Shown: positions 21,201-32,006, numbered from the stretch's first letter. The stretch is DNA of 64,000 nt from Symbiodinium natans (GCA_905221605.1 CAJNDS010002340.1:1-64000), one strand, 5' to 3'. Program-made: numbers and translations. Notes: a model not told the origin generated them from the sequence alone.

Positions 21201-24200
21201 CGTTGCGCTGAGGGAAACCTGAACCCTAAACCCTAAACCCTAAACCCCAAACCCAAAACCCCAAACCCAAAACCCAAAACGCCCTAAGCCCTAAAACCCT
21301 AAAACACTGACATCATGGCGCTCGGGTGACCAAGCACCGGGCAGACTTGGTCTCTTCCGAGAGGTGATACTTTGGTGGGGACTCCTGCACCGGCGTCTCA
21401 ATCCCCAAACCCTAAACCCTAAACCCCAAACCCTAAACCCGAAACCCTAAACCCTAAACCCTAAATCCTCAACCCTAAACCCTAAACCCCTGAGCCATTC
21501 ATGAGCTAGGCTGGCCCTGAACACCCTCTGAAACATACTCCTGAATCGGATCCTCTGAAACCCAACAAGGGGAGATACATAAAATATCTCAAGGGCCACC
21601 CTAATGTAGGGGCCTTAACAAGTAGAATAGGGTTTTGAAGATTGTTATAGTAGAATCATACAGGGACCATGAGGGAATACTATGAGTAGTAATCATTCCG
21701 AACCCTACGTTAGATTTTGGAGAGCAGGGCTGGCGACCCAAGGCTGGCAGAATACTTCACCCCGCACGACTGCAATGATGACAGGGCTCGGACCCTCAAG
21801 CCCTAGGGTTTAGGGTTTAGGGTTAAACCTTACACACTCTTAACCCTGCGTAACTCACAAAACCCAAAAACCCTGTCTCTACCCTAAAACCCTAAACCCA
21901 AAACGCAAACCCTAGCTTAACCAAAAGCCCTAAGCCCATCGAGCCCACCCCGCCCCCCTCCACCCCCTCCCCCGACCGCCACCCCCCACAACCCACAACC
22001 CACAACCCGCAACGCGCAACCCACAACCCACAACCCTAAACCCTAACCCCTAACCCCTAACCCCTAAACCCTAAACCCTAAACCCACAACCAACATGTCC
22101 TCAGAGAGGTTGACAATCTTGCTACAGGCCAGGATGGCCATGATCTCCTGTGCACGACTTATTTGATGATACCCTAAAGTTTAGGGTTTAGGGTTTAGGG
22201 TTTAGGGTTTGCGGTTTAAAGCCCTATACCTTAAACCCTCAATAGAGGATACTCATGATGATGAACAAGTATTCGGGTTAGGGCTTCAGGTTTAGCGTAG
22301 ATAGGGTTTCGGGCTTCATGAGTTTGGGTTTAGAGTTTAAAGTTTCTTGTTCTTAGAATCAGAGGGGAAATTCGGGTCGCAATTGCACATTTACATACAG
22401 GATCGTACAGGGACTCAACGTTATACCGGGATAATGTTGGTGACTGTTTAGGTTCATGTACTAGACAAAACCCAAAACCCCAAACCCCCAACCCCAAACC
22501 CTAAACCCTAAACCCTATTGGGAGGGGGAGAGACTTGCGACCCTGCAAGGACACAGCGCGCAGCTATGTAAGTGAGCTCGCAGTACTTGGAGGTTCATGG
22601 TACTTATTAACCAATTATAACTGTACTTATAACTGTACTTGCAACTGTACTTATAACCATATTAGGGCACTTAAGGGGCTTATCAGTGGGTTATACGTAC
22701 AGTTATAATTATAATTGGTTAATAAGTACCATGAACCTCCAAGTAGTGTGCAAGTCATGGTTGAGGGCTTCGGGTTTGGGGTTTAGGGTTTGGTTTTATG
22801 CCCCAAGTTGGGTTTGATTCGACTTAAAAAACTCAAACGAACCGAAGCACCTTTTTTTAGCAAACAAGAACAAAAGCTGCTCATGATTCCAAGAAGCCCA
22901 TTAAAACCCAAACTGTTTTGAGGTAATGCTACTTGTAAGCCTTTGGCTAGCGGATGCAAGCAGCACATAATTTGCTGGCACATTTTTTTAGATCTAGGGG
23001 TCGGGGTAGGGGGTTGAAAGCTGGGAAATCCTCAGCCCTAAGCCTCCCAGTATCTGGAGGTCGACAATCCTGGCCAGCAACGAAGGGACCGGAAGCAAGC
23101 CCCCCACAAAACGTGCCCTGCAGGTCCACAAGAGGACCGAGCAGAGTCCAGGCTCAAGGTCGTTTACCTCTCTCTATCCCAATACTGGCCCTGTTGAAGG
23201 TTCATGGGTAGTTGTAAAAAAGGATACAAGTACCCCACTTATCGCCCCAATTATATCTACCCATAAACCTCCAAGTATAAGGGGTATGGTAGGCAGGCAG
23301 GCATGGCATGCAAACAGATTGCCCAGCCGCCGCGTTCGCGATAACAGCTTGGGCGGCTTGGGGCTCCGCGAGACGGTCGCTGCCTCAAACTGTTCAACCT
23401 AAAGCCCGAAACTTCCGGGAACCTAAGAGTTAACTTACTAGAGCCCTTATAAGGACATAATCGTTAGGAGCTTGGGCAAGTCTAGGTAAAACCCAGAAGC
23501 CCCTAAATTCCCCGACGTGGCCCAGATCTGCTTGAAGGTTCCTGGGTAGTTGTAAGTAGGGTGCAGATATATGTACAATTACCTTACTTATCACATCACT
23601 AACAACAACTCCAAATCCCAATATAGACCCCAAAATAGGATTCCCTTGTAATAAGGACCGCCGAAAAGGTACCGCTAATCTCGGAAACCCTAAACCCTAA
23701 ACCCTAAACCCTAAACCCTAAACCCTAAACCCTTAGCCCTAAGCCCTAAGCCCTAAGCCCATATTGCAAAACCCCGAATGGCCCAGATCGGTCCTCCACA
23801 TAGCGCTGATTTAACCCGGCAGACTCGGCGATGGCAGCGACGGTCTGAGGCGCCTCAGAAGTGCTTTCGCGAAGGGTTTTTTGGGGGGTTTTGTTTAGGG
23901 TGTAGGGTTTAGGGTTTAGGGTTTAGGGTTTAGGGTTTAGGGTTTAGGGTTTAGGGTTTAGGGTTTAGGGTTTAGGGTTTAGGGTTTAGGGTTGAGGGTT
24001 GAGGGTTGAGGGTTGCGGGTTGAGGGTTGAGGGTTTAAGTTTAGGGATGTTCAGGGATGTTTAGGGTTTAGGGTTTAGGGTTTAGGGTTTAGGGTGTAGG
24101 GTGGGTCACAGTTGGTGCGGTGCCAGGCTCTCCCTTCGGATTAGCGTTGCTCGGCCAAGGCCCCTGCGGTGCTGAGCTTTGGCAGCAAACCTCGCTGAAG

Positions 24201-24426
24201 TGTAGACGCATGTTTGCACCGCTGTTGCTCTTCGTTCCACTGTTCTAATCGTGACTTCACTGCTCAGTGTGTGCCAAGTCGGCTTGGCAAGCTCTATAAT
24301 ATATGTCACCGAGATTAACGAGAGCAACAGCCACAGGTGCTATGTCGAGCGGCCACTGCGGCTGGCCACGCCCAGCGCCGTCGCTGCAGCGGCACCGTTG
24401 AGCAAGTCTGTAAGTCGCGCACTCAT
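15269..24426 (-). CDS. SAM-dependent methyltransferase with N-terminal winged helix, 21 micro-exons, complete
   Basis: Predicted class I S-adenosylmethionine-dependent methyltransferase, 356 aa, of the type with an N-terminal winged helix (mycobacterial Rv2258c is similar in length and layout). Substrate unknown. Exons 5' to 3': 24426-24354, 24190-24156, 23853-23797, 22147-22103, 21384-21343, 21024-20977, 19922-19891, 19683-19631, 19417-19348, 19241-19184, 18734-18697, 18202-18167, 17324-17282, 17039-17003, 16777-16722, 16437-16363, 16097-16055, 15955-15901, 15711-15665, 15530-15469, 15334-15269. Total 1071 nt, frame open throughout. Seen: AESAGLNQRYVE (winged helix, about residues 45-56), GGGVP near 107-112, motif I VLDLGCGEGTA near 174-184, FPNAEVVGIDA, NAKFICGDAA, FDLVTSFDVIHDL, RRVLKADGYF, HCMPQGMNDGGPGLG. 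An in-frame TAA lies upstream of the ATG. Introns: 12 GC-AG, 7 GA-AG, 1 GT-AG. No transcript support; exon edges come from frame and family fit. Confidence 0.85.
15351..15447 (-). repeat. CCCTAAA array in methyltransferase intron 20
   Basis: Degenerate; fills most of the 134-bp last intron. Confidence 0.9.
16236..16340 (+). mobile_element. Dispersed element family 2 (GGGGTTTCCGACATTCGGGG) in methyltransferase intron 16
   Basis: Contains TTATTGGGGTCCTTATTCTA, GGGATCCTACTATTTGGAGA and CCTTATTTTCGC. Mirror copy at 3345-3449. Related degenerate copies: 23605-23690, 25725-25800, 31086-31175, 36470-36550, 58250-58345. Sharp arm divergence in the large inverted repeat occurs exactly at its edge. 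Confidence 0.65.
16616..16702 (+). repeat. TTTAGGG array in methyltransferase intron 15
   Basis: About 12 units; mirror of 2983-3069. Confidence 0.95.
16815..16952 (-). repeat. CCCTTAAA/CCCTAAA array in methyltransferase intron 14
   Basis: Mirror of 2733-2870; occupies about 60% of the intron. Confidence 0.95.
17093..17195 (+). repeat. TTTAGGG array in methyltransferase intron 13
   Basis: Mirror of 2490-2592. Confidence 0.95.
18558..18637 (-). repeat. CCCTAAA array in methyltransferase intron 11
   Basis: Mirror of 1048-1127; flanked by degenerate units from 18465. Confidence 0.9.
18751..18808 (+). repeat. TTTAGGG array in methyltransferase intron 10
   Basis: About 8 units, 16 bp from exon 11. 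Confidence 0.95.
19041..19142 (-). mobile_element. MITE family 1 copy in methyltransferase intron 10
   Basis: Mirror of 543-644. It shares intron 10 with two telomeric arrays. Confidence 0.8.
19555..19631 (-). repeat. CCCTAAA array forming the 5' end of methyltransferase intron 8
   Basis: In sense orientation the intron starts GTTTAGGG, so the telomeric unit itself supplies the only GT donor of the gene. Confidence 0.9.
19743..19852 (+). repeat. TTTAGGG array in methyltransferase intron 7
   Basis: About 15 units, roughly half of the intron. Confidence 0.95.
20290..20935. other. AT-rich island inside intron 6 of the methyltransferase gene
   Basis: Degenerate low-complexity sequence made of ATAT, TATG and TCGTATA words, ended on the right by a CCCTAAA array. 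No ORF with coding character. Confidence 0.65.
20938..20973 (-). repeat. CCCTAAA array in methyltransferase intron 6
   Basis: 5 units, 2-3 bp from the donor of exon 6. Confidence 0.95.
21405..21490 (-). repeat. CCCTAAA array in methyltransferase intron 4
   Basis: About 11 degenerate units. Confidence 0.9.
21608..21710 (+). mobile_element. Dispersed element family 5 copy in methyltransferase intron 4
   Basis: GGGGCCTTAACAAGTAGAAT, then CATGAGGGAATACTATGAGT and AATCATTCCGAACCC. Confidence 0.55.
22032..22086 (-). repeat. CCCTAAC/CCCTAAA array
   Basis: CCCCTAA variants; preceded by ACAACCC repeats at 21988-22035. Confidence 0.9.
22584..22745. mobile_element. MITE family 4 copy with perfect terminal inverted repeats, in methyltransferase intron 3
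   Basis: TACTTGGAGGTTCATGGTAC at the left and its exact complement at the right; the inverted repeats run about 38 bp. Centre has three AACTGTACTT-type repeats. Degenerate relatives: 23192-23280, 23528-23600, 38104-38260, 57130-57340, 740-870. Confidence 0.8.
23690..23761 (-). repeat. CCCTAAA then CCCTAAG array in methyltransferase intron 3
   Basis: 6 CCCTAAA units then 4 CCCTAAG units, 36 bp from exon 3. Confidence 0.95.
23891..24100 (+). repeat. TTTAGGG array with GGGTTGA block, methyltransferase intron 2
   Basis: About 14 TTTAGGG units, then 7 GGGTTGA-type units, then 5 TTTAGGG units. Confidence 0.95.
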
Positions 24427-24429
24427 GGC

Positions 24430-25574
24430 AGCAGCCGGGAATATGTTTTAGTCGACTGCAGTAGGAAGGGAAGCAGGCCTCTAGACTCTGGACTATGAAG
24501 TAGAGAGGTTTTAGGGGGGAAGCAGCTTCCGACCTCTTTCAAGAGCTTGGAACTTGTCTGCAGCGTGACTTCCGCGGAAGTGTGGCTGAAGGAGCCAAGC
24601 GATGCAAGAATTCGAGGGTGTTAGAGGGATGCGGATACCCCGTATTTCCTCGGCTTCGAACCCCCAGCTTGTCAGGTCCCCATTGTGGGGTTTTGGGTTT
24701 GGGGTTTGAAATAGATTTATAATAGGGCGCGTAGATTTGAACAAAAACCCAAAACCCAAACCCCAATCTCCAAACCCTAAGACGCAATCTCGCCCCAAAA
24801 ACCAAAGCCCTTCGCCAAAGGGCCCCAGTCAGAGGATCTTAAAGGGATCTTAAAGGGCCTTATTGGGGGGCGCGCTTGTCGTTTAGGGGGAAAGGAAAAA
24901 GGTGCTTTGGGGTGCTGAAGTCACTGAAGTCCCCCCCCACCCCCTGACCATCCCGTCTTCCCACAGCTTGCACGTCGAGCTCCGAGGCTCGGCATCTCCG
25001 GCTGCACAGGTCAACTCTAAGGGTTTACGGTACTGTTCAGGATCGTGCAACGATGGCCAGCCGAGGAAGTCGTGTCCAGGTGGCACTATCTCTGTGGCTC
25101 ACAATCCGAACTCCTTTCGTCCTCTTGGGCCCTTTGCATCTCGAATTTTTTCAGATGACTCAAACGATAGGGAGGAGAAATCGCAAACCAGACCACTCCA
25201 GACCTTCAAGTAGCCCAAACCGGCCACACGTCACTTGACTTGCAACACATGTTGACACGGCTGTCGGCATGGTCTGCTCCTGCGAAAGCACTGGATGGCA
25301 GCTGCAAATCGCCGAGCAACTGTCCTGGGCAGACTTCCAATTCTGAACGGAAAATTCGATGGCAGCTTTTGGCTGCTGGCCCCATACCCTCAAGCGGTCA
25401 GTCCACTATTTGCCAAGACATGCTTCGTCTTCCCATCCTCGGAGTTTTTATGCTTCAGGGCTTGGGGCGCGAAGGCTCACCCACAAAACGCACGCTAGGT
25501 TCGGGACGTACTGGAAGTTCTCGAGCACAGAATATTCAGAGCTCGGCTTCGTGAAGTTTTGGGTCGAGGACAGT

Positions 25575-25608
<34 letters not shown>

Positions 25609-26140
25609 TTATTTATTTATTTATTTATTTATTTATTTGTTTATTTCTTTATTTGTTTATAGATAGATATATATATATATCTACAAATATGGGGGTTTAC
25701 GAACATAAGGGACCCGTAAAAAAAAAAACCCAAAATAGTAGGATTCCCTTTTATTAAGGTACACCTAATTTCAGAATCCCCATATATGGTACTTACATGG
25801 AGGCATGCCAGGGCATCCTCCCTGTGGCTGGCCCCGGGCAGGCTCTAGCTGACCACAGTTTTTTTTTTTTCAGCGCGTCGTGGGGTGTGAAGGGCGATAA
25901 TTCTGACAGGTTCGTGAGTTTAGGGTTTGAGGTTTAGGGTTTCGGGTTCAAAGGACAGTTGCAAGATCTGGGTTGAAACATCTACCTACAGTTGACCTAC
26001 TTATATCCCCGTAAACAACCTCCCCTTGAACCTCCAAAGCAGGGTTTTGAGGTGTAGCTAGACTTGCAAGCACTCTCTCTCTCTACCCTTCAAAAGGGAA
26101 GTTCCTCAGTTCTTAAAACATTAGGATTCAGGGTTCAGGG
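24430..26140. other. Intergenic region upstream of the methyltransferase gene
   Basis: No assembled gene. Few telomeric units; a family-2 relative at 25725-25800 and simple repeats at 25581. Open segments at 24900-25550 lack convincing coding character. Promoter elements could not be recognised. Confidence 0.5.
25581..25686 (+). repeat. CT, TA and TTTA simple repeats
   Basis: (CT)n, (AT)n, then (TTTA)n and (TA)n in succession. Confidence 0.9.
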
Positions 26141-26142
26141 CG

Positions 26143-26397
26143 TTAACAGAAACTTGCTCCCAGGCTCCCATCCTGGATCGCCCAGAAAGGGCCGTCGGCT
26201 GTGTACTTCATCTTGTACCCGTGCGCACGCAGGACGTCGACCAAGCACATGTCCTGGAACTTCGCCTCCGCAGCTGTTGAGCTCACACGACATATGTAGT
26301 CCGTTCGGTTTCGAACTTTGGAAGACCACTCTAGGTAGGGGTGAATAATCAATCTGTCCACGTGGACCACAAACAGGCAACCCAATCGAGAATCCAA
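26143..26397 (-). CDS. Candidate exon(s), unknown protein
   Basis: Open minus-strand segment with coding character: LGCLFVVHVDRLIIHPYLEW, TDYICRVSSTAAEAKFQDMC, VDVLRAHGYKMKYTADGPFW. No telomeric repeats inside. It is upstream of the methyltransferase gene in the same orientation. No family recognised; exon edges not determined. Confidence 0.35.
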   Translation of the reverse strand: MDSRLGCLFVVHVDRLIIHPYLEWSSKVRNRTDYICRVSSTAAEAKFQDMCLVDVLRAHGYKMKYTADGPFWAIQDGSLGASFC

Positions 26398-27051
26398 GCT
26401 CTACTTTCATTGAGTGCTGTTTGGTTGGGGTCCAGATCCCCGGGGTCTAGATCCCCGCGGTGTGGTATGACCAAGGTGGCAAACAGCGACGTTTGAACAC
26501 AACATGCAGACAAGAAAAGCCAAGAAAAGCCGAAAAGCAAAACAAAACAAAACAAATAAAGACACACAAAAAACTTTGCGAATATTTTGCTAAGATCCCA
26601 CATTTTTGGCTGACATCAAACATTGTTTATTTCGATTTTTGTTTAAGTTGCTGTTTAAAAAAATTCCGTTTTTGATTGAATTGCGTGCTGAGAGGTATGT
26701 AGCATGCAACAAAAAATATATATACATACATATATATATATATGTGTATAGTCTATAGCCGAACAACGAAGCTGGGAGTCCCCTGCCACCCCCTGAACCC
26801 AAAACCCAACAGCATAACGTGCACCAGACTCTCTATAACCAGTATTTTGTCAAAAGCACACACACACACATGCGTACCCCCTCCCTGAAGCTAAGCAGTT
26901 TGACGGGCAACGCGGGGATCATCTGGGATCGGATAATCCAGAGATACTCGTACAGGAGACCCGGGCGAGAAGAACAGCGAAGCTAAAATCGAACACGCCC
27001 GCACCAAAACAGGACTGAACGAAGAAACAAGCCTTTCGGACTCACGGGTCA

Positions 27052-27403
27052 GTGGAGAAAGAGCTGACGCAGCACGATGCCTATGGAGAGATGATTCAAT
27101 CCATTCCTACTGCAGGGCATGGTGGCCAGGAGACCCAGATTGTTCTTGCAAATTTATTCAGTATGCTACAGGCATTCTTTCTGCAGCGCAAGCCTTTCCG
27201 AGACATGCTTCTCAGCACGACGGCGACTCGCAAGGACAAGAGCTTGACATTCGCGCTTTACAGCGACGAGATCAATCCTGGCAACCCTTTGAGGATAGAC
27301 AAGAGTCGAAAAGTATGCTGTCTTTATTGTTCCTGGTTGGAGTTCGGACCAATTCTGCTGTCCAAACAGCAGGCATGGCTGCCAAAGATCCACAGTTGTG
27401 GGC
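27052..27403 (+). CDS. Transposon-derived-type ORF fragment of a dinoflagellate multicopy family
   Basis: Continuous plus-strand reading with LTFALYSDEINPGNPLRID, RKVCCLYCSWLEFGP and LSKQQAWLP. From memory, proteins with a LYSDE-x-x-PGNPL motif followed by a K-x-x-x-x-YxSxLEFGP motif are abundant in Symbiodiniaceae gene sets, and related motifs occur in transposon-derived ORFs of animals; no search was possible. The block is uninterrupted and opposite to the gene array, as expected of a mobile or retrocopied insert. After about 27403 the frame runs into a degenerate repeat of GAACCCTTTT units. A possible second exon starts at about 27584 after CAG (RLTEALIIKDLPSAEDC, then stop). Confidence 0.45.
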
Positions 27404-28547
27404 TCACCGTGTGTTTGAACCGCTTTGAACCCTTTGAAACACTTTTGGAAACACTTTCGAACCCTTTTCGAACCCTTTTAAACACTCCCTTGGAACCCTC
27501 TGAAGCCTACAGGCTTTACACCCTTTTTGAGCCCCAAAAAAGCCCGGCGCCCTGAAAACGCTGAGGAACCTTTTGGTTGCAGGGACGATTGACCGAGGCC
27601 CTCATTATCAAGGACCTTCCCAGCGCCGAAGATTGCGCGGTGCTCGAGCGGAAAAATGCTTGACGGCGCTTTTTTTGACTTTGTTGGAAATTCACACAGT
27701 TCGCTTTTTTTCAGCGGCATTATTTACCGCTCAGAAAAAAGTTATTTCCCGTTCGCAACGTGCTATGTCCTGTTCCTCGTTTCTGTGTATTTTGGCGAGT
27801 TTCTGAAACAGCTCTTTTTTCCAGGAAAAACGTGTTTTCTGACGAGCGACTGAGCGTTTTTTTGGGGAACAACTGAAATTGTTCCCCCTGAAGGTCCAGG
27901 TATACTGAGATTAGCGGGAAGGGGGGCTAGATTTTAAACTTGCCGGGGTCGATCCTGTGACCCCCGAATTTTAAGCTTGGTAGAATACCCTAAACCCGTA
28001 AACCATAAACCTACTCACGCCCCCAACCTCCTTCAAGCACCAGCAAGCCCACGGGTCTGGGAAGCCCAGCGGTAGTGCACCAGCAAGTAGACCCTCGATG
28101 GCAGAAACCCTGAAACCCAAACCCTGGGAGCCGAGATGCACCCCAAGCCCTTGAAAAAACGGAAGAAAGTCCTAGAACCCCCTCCCCCCGAACCCTACAC
28201 CTCTGAACGCCTGCAGATCGAGAACCCCCAAAACTCTAAACCATAAACCCTAAACCCCCCAAACACCTGAACCCAACCAACCTCAAGGCTGCGGTGGTCG
28301 TGGCCCGACTCGTGGGAACCTGTTGAGGCGTGCGGGCATCCTGGGACCTAAGCAAGTGGCTGAGCCTCATCTCCTTCCACACAAACACGTTCGGTGACGC
28401 CTTCTGCGCAAGCTTCTGATCCTCACCCCACTGAAACTCTGAACTCTAAACCCCTATGCAAACCTTAAGGGTAACTCCCCCAAGCCCCAAGAACCCTAAA
28501 CCCAAGCTGCAGAACTCCCGAAACCTCCTCCGGGACGCGATAGGGGT

Positions 28548-28933
28548 TTAGGGCTTGAATGCCGCCCGCACCTTCTCCAAGAGCTTGCGTACAAATTCGC
28601 TCCTGGGGGTTGGGGTGCATGGTTTCTTAGTGTTGACTGAGTGTTGACTGCAATCTTGCACGTATTTGAGGCACCTTGGGAGTGCAAAACTGCATCCCAG
28701 CCAAGTTGAAGTCGTTGAAGCCATAGCTAATCACTCACGCTTTTAGAACATACCCGGCAACACTCGCCGAAAGGTATCGTAGCGTAGCTAGATACTTGGG
28801 TGAAGCAGACCGCTTAGCCCCTGGCGCTTTGCAGCCGACCGTCGTTTTTGTGAACGAGGCGGTGCTCCTCTACCAGTTTGCACGATCTCGTGATTTCTCT
28901 TCATGAACTCTTCCTCCACCGCGGCCAAATCTC
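28548..28933 (-). CDS. Candidate exons of an unknown charged protein
   Basis: Two minus-strand exon-like blocks. 28933-28874 encodes DLAAVEEEFMKRNHEIVQT, preceded by AG and followed by a GT donor. 28602-28548 encodes SEFVRKLLEKVRAAFKP and ends in TAA inside a TTTAGGG-like motif. Their phases do not match directly, so at least one exon is missing between them. Both look like helical, charged sequence. Family unknown. Confidence 0.35.
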
Positions 28934-28999
28934 CTTAGTGACACTCCGACACAGGATAGGTTCGTTAAAAACTCAAAACACTCAAGAGGGAGAAGCATC

Positions 29000-31085
29000 G
29001 CCCTCCGTGAAACCCTAAACCTTAAAACCCTGAAACCCTAAAAACAACTAAACAACCCAAAAAACCCTAAACCCTGAAATCCCCAGATGCCTTTTTGGCT
29101 TTGAATAGGGAATGAAGTCTAACCTTAGGGATATAGGTGTCTAATTCCGTAATGAGAACTCGCGCGCTTTGAGCCGGCTAAGCCCGGAATTCATTGAAGA
29201 CAAGGGGCCCAGTCCCAGTGCAACCATGTTGTCGGAATGGGGGATGCTGGCGGGTATTGCCAAGCTTGTCTCCGCTTCTCAGGTCCAGATACTCCTGCAA
29301 GCCCTAGGCCCTAAGCACATGTGTCCAGTTATGTGCAGCAAGTCTTGACACACATGACTGCTGGAAATGTGCAAGAACCTGTTCCGTCATGACATGCTAT
29401 CCCATGCTTACCTTCAGTGGAGCGTGCAAGCACTTGGCCGCAATTGCGCAGAGCCGAGAAGCAGAGGAAGGACAAACTGAACAAATCCAAGCTTGCACTA
29501 TCGTGAAGTGCCCAAGGAGAGGAGACTTCTCGTTTTAAGCGCGCAGTAAACTCTAAAAACGAGTCCGGCGTCAAAAACTAAACAAACTAACTCAAATGTT
29601 CAGACAGTGTTTATGAAATTTCCCGGAATGTTCGTGAGCATATGCCATATTTAGCGTGCTCTTAGTTCAAGCTCCCTGAATGTTCAAGCCATTGCTTATC
29701 GATCTGGAATCAGTTTACCAAGTTGCGCGACATTTTTATCAACACAAAATCTGAGTACTCTTCATTACGCCAGCGGCCCGAGTAGATCCCAAAAAGTGAG
29801 AGACCATGTGGAAAGGCGCACAAGTTAAGAGCACTCCAAGCGCTCGAAAACAACGTTCCATTGGCACTCGAAGAACAACTCCCAAGGAGCATCCCAAGAG
29901 CTCACCAAGAACACTTCAAGGACTACGCATCATGGAGACACGAAACCTCCGCGTACTACGTTTGTACCATAAAAACGACCTTCTTTCCAGCCACCGGAGG
30001 TCCAAACATGCTCCGCGCACTACCTTGGTTGCGCCTATCTCGCTGCATCTGCTTTTCCAAGTCACAGCAATTATTCGGACTCGGCTGCATGTACATGTAT
30101 GCTCATTCATTCGCCACTTTTCGGAAACCCCCCACATCATGCAGATTCCGAACACTCAGGCATAGCCCTCAGCTTCTTCGAGTCCGGCAGTCAGCTGTGT
30201 GCTTAGCTGTTCTTACGATTAAGCGTTCGAAGAGTTTATGGCGGTTTCTGCCTCGGGAGTGCACGCAACCGGACCAGTCTCCAGGGTAAAGGATTTAGGG
30301 TTTAAATTTAGGTTTGGGTTCTACCCCTGAACCTTACGGCAGAAGCACTGACCCACGTCGGTGAGAACCGGATCATGACTGCAGTCAGCTTGAGAAGTGA
30401 GCGATGGAGCACAGCACAGGGAAACTAGACTCCACGCTTGGAACCACCTCGCGCCCAAAACCGAAAGGCAGAAGCATGCCAATCTTCAGGGTTCAAAGAT
30501 TAGGGTGTCGGATGGAATGCCGGACATTACACATGTCTGATTGACGAATTGAACGATGTTAGAGGGCGCGGTTCTGTGCATCTGTCAATGCCGATGCTCA
30601 CTGAAAGCAGTCATGGAACGCCAGCGGGTCAACTTCTTCAGGGCAGTTGTCGCCAGTCTAATCAGAATATCAACAATAATTCGAATATTTCTATTATAGA
30701 ATAGTATGAGACTGATCTTAGCAATCAGATCAACAATTTCTAAAGCTCTTTTTCACGCGGCCGCGAGCATGCCGTAGATTCAGCTGGTGGTGGCAGCTTG
30801 TCATCCGGGACTTCGAGTTCATCTCCCTGGTACTTTCTAGGGAATGAGGGATTGAGGGCCCTATATACTCCCTTAAAGGGTATAAGTAGGGCCCTCTATA
30901 ATCCCTTAAAGGGTATGAGTAGGGCCCTGTATACTCCCTTAAAGGGTATAAGTAGGGCCCTCATTCCCTCATTCCCCTACGAAGAACCAGGAATTCATCA
31001 GCATTTGAAAGTTAGTTTGTACAGCACGGCTCCAGCGAATTGTCTTAACTCAACTGGAGCACGCCAAGTGGGGGTTGACGAAAAC
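29000..31085. other. Region without assembled gene
   Basis: Nearly free of telomeric arrays. Minus-strand segment 29575-29520 (DSFLEFTARLKREV) may be an exon; the 142-codon plus-strand ORF at 29861 lacks coding character. A palindromic element lies at 30836-30985. Confidence 0.4.
30836..30985. repeat. Palindromic element with three internal repeats
   Basis: CTAGGGAATGAGGGATTGAG at the left mirrors CCTCATTCCCTCATTCCCC at the right. Inside are three near-identical copies of GGGCCCTNTATACTCCCTTA + AAGGGTATAAGTA, each itself nearly palindromic. Confidence 0.65.
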
Positions 31086-31175
31086 TAAGGGGGAACCTTG
31101 GAATAGACCCCCAAATAGTAGGATTCCCTTATAATGAGGACCCCAAGAAGGTACCCGTATCTTCGGCAACCCCCC
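31086..31175 (-). mobile_element. Dispersed element family 2 copy
   Basis: Reads ACCCCCAAATAGTAGGATTC and AATGAGGACCCCAAGAAGGT, the complement of the family-2 core. Confidence 0.55.
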
Positions 31176-31916
31176 TACACCCCAAACCCTTTAAACCCTA
31201 AACCCTAAACCCCAAACCCTTTAAACCCTAAACCCTGTCTTCAGAGCACAGTAGCTGCATGGGCCAGAATCGCTTTCTGGAATCATGGCATCTCGGGATT
31301 CATCCTCTGCATGCCGACTTGCCGTATGTACAGCTTTGGCCTGTAACCCTAAAATGTCCGAACCCCTGAACCTTAATTAAACCCGAACAATACCCTATAC
31401 CCTACACCCTAACAAACCTAAGCCCTAAGCCCCAAGCCCTAAGCCCAAAACACTACGCCCTAAACCCGAAAACCCTAAAACCCTGAAACCCGAAAACCCT
31501 AATACCCTGAAGCCCGAAACGCCGCAACGTAGTTGCAGTCAGCGAGTGGACCTAGCCAGCCGCACCCGCTCCAGGCCTGAAGAAAGACGAAATTCCCGGG
31601 GCACATAAGTTTAGGGTTTGGGGTTTAGGGTTTCGGGTACCCTAAACCCTGAAACCCAGAAAACTCTAAACCTTATAAGGTTTGGGTTTTGGTTTCATGC
31701 GTAGTTCGAAGTGGGGCTAGGGATACCCCAAAAAACTCACAACCAGTTCTAACTTATGACCCAATGGCTTCTTTGATACCCTGTCACGGAACTACCCGCG
31801 AGGCTCTAAGCAGGGTTTACGTAGTTTCTCGTTCTTCCCGGGGATTTCGAGATTAGGTGCCCAGTGCCTATATAAGTCCTCAAAAACGGAGCTGTTCTCG
31901 CGCAGAACCAAAGCAC

Positions 31917-32006
31917 TCTAAACCCTAAAACCCCAAAACCCAAAACCCTAAAACCCTAAACTCTAAAACCCTAAACCCTAAACCCGAAACCCTAAACCCT
32001 AAACCA
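31917..32006 (-). repeat. Degenerate CCCTAAA array
   Basis: CCCTAAAA and CCCAAAA variants. Confidence 0.85.

Noticed and set aside
26875-26955. 5S rRNA-like stretch (GAAGCTAAGCAG, then GGGATCATCTGGGAT)
   Set aside because: Only two short words agree with 5S rRNA; the rest and the expected length and folding do not fit.
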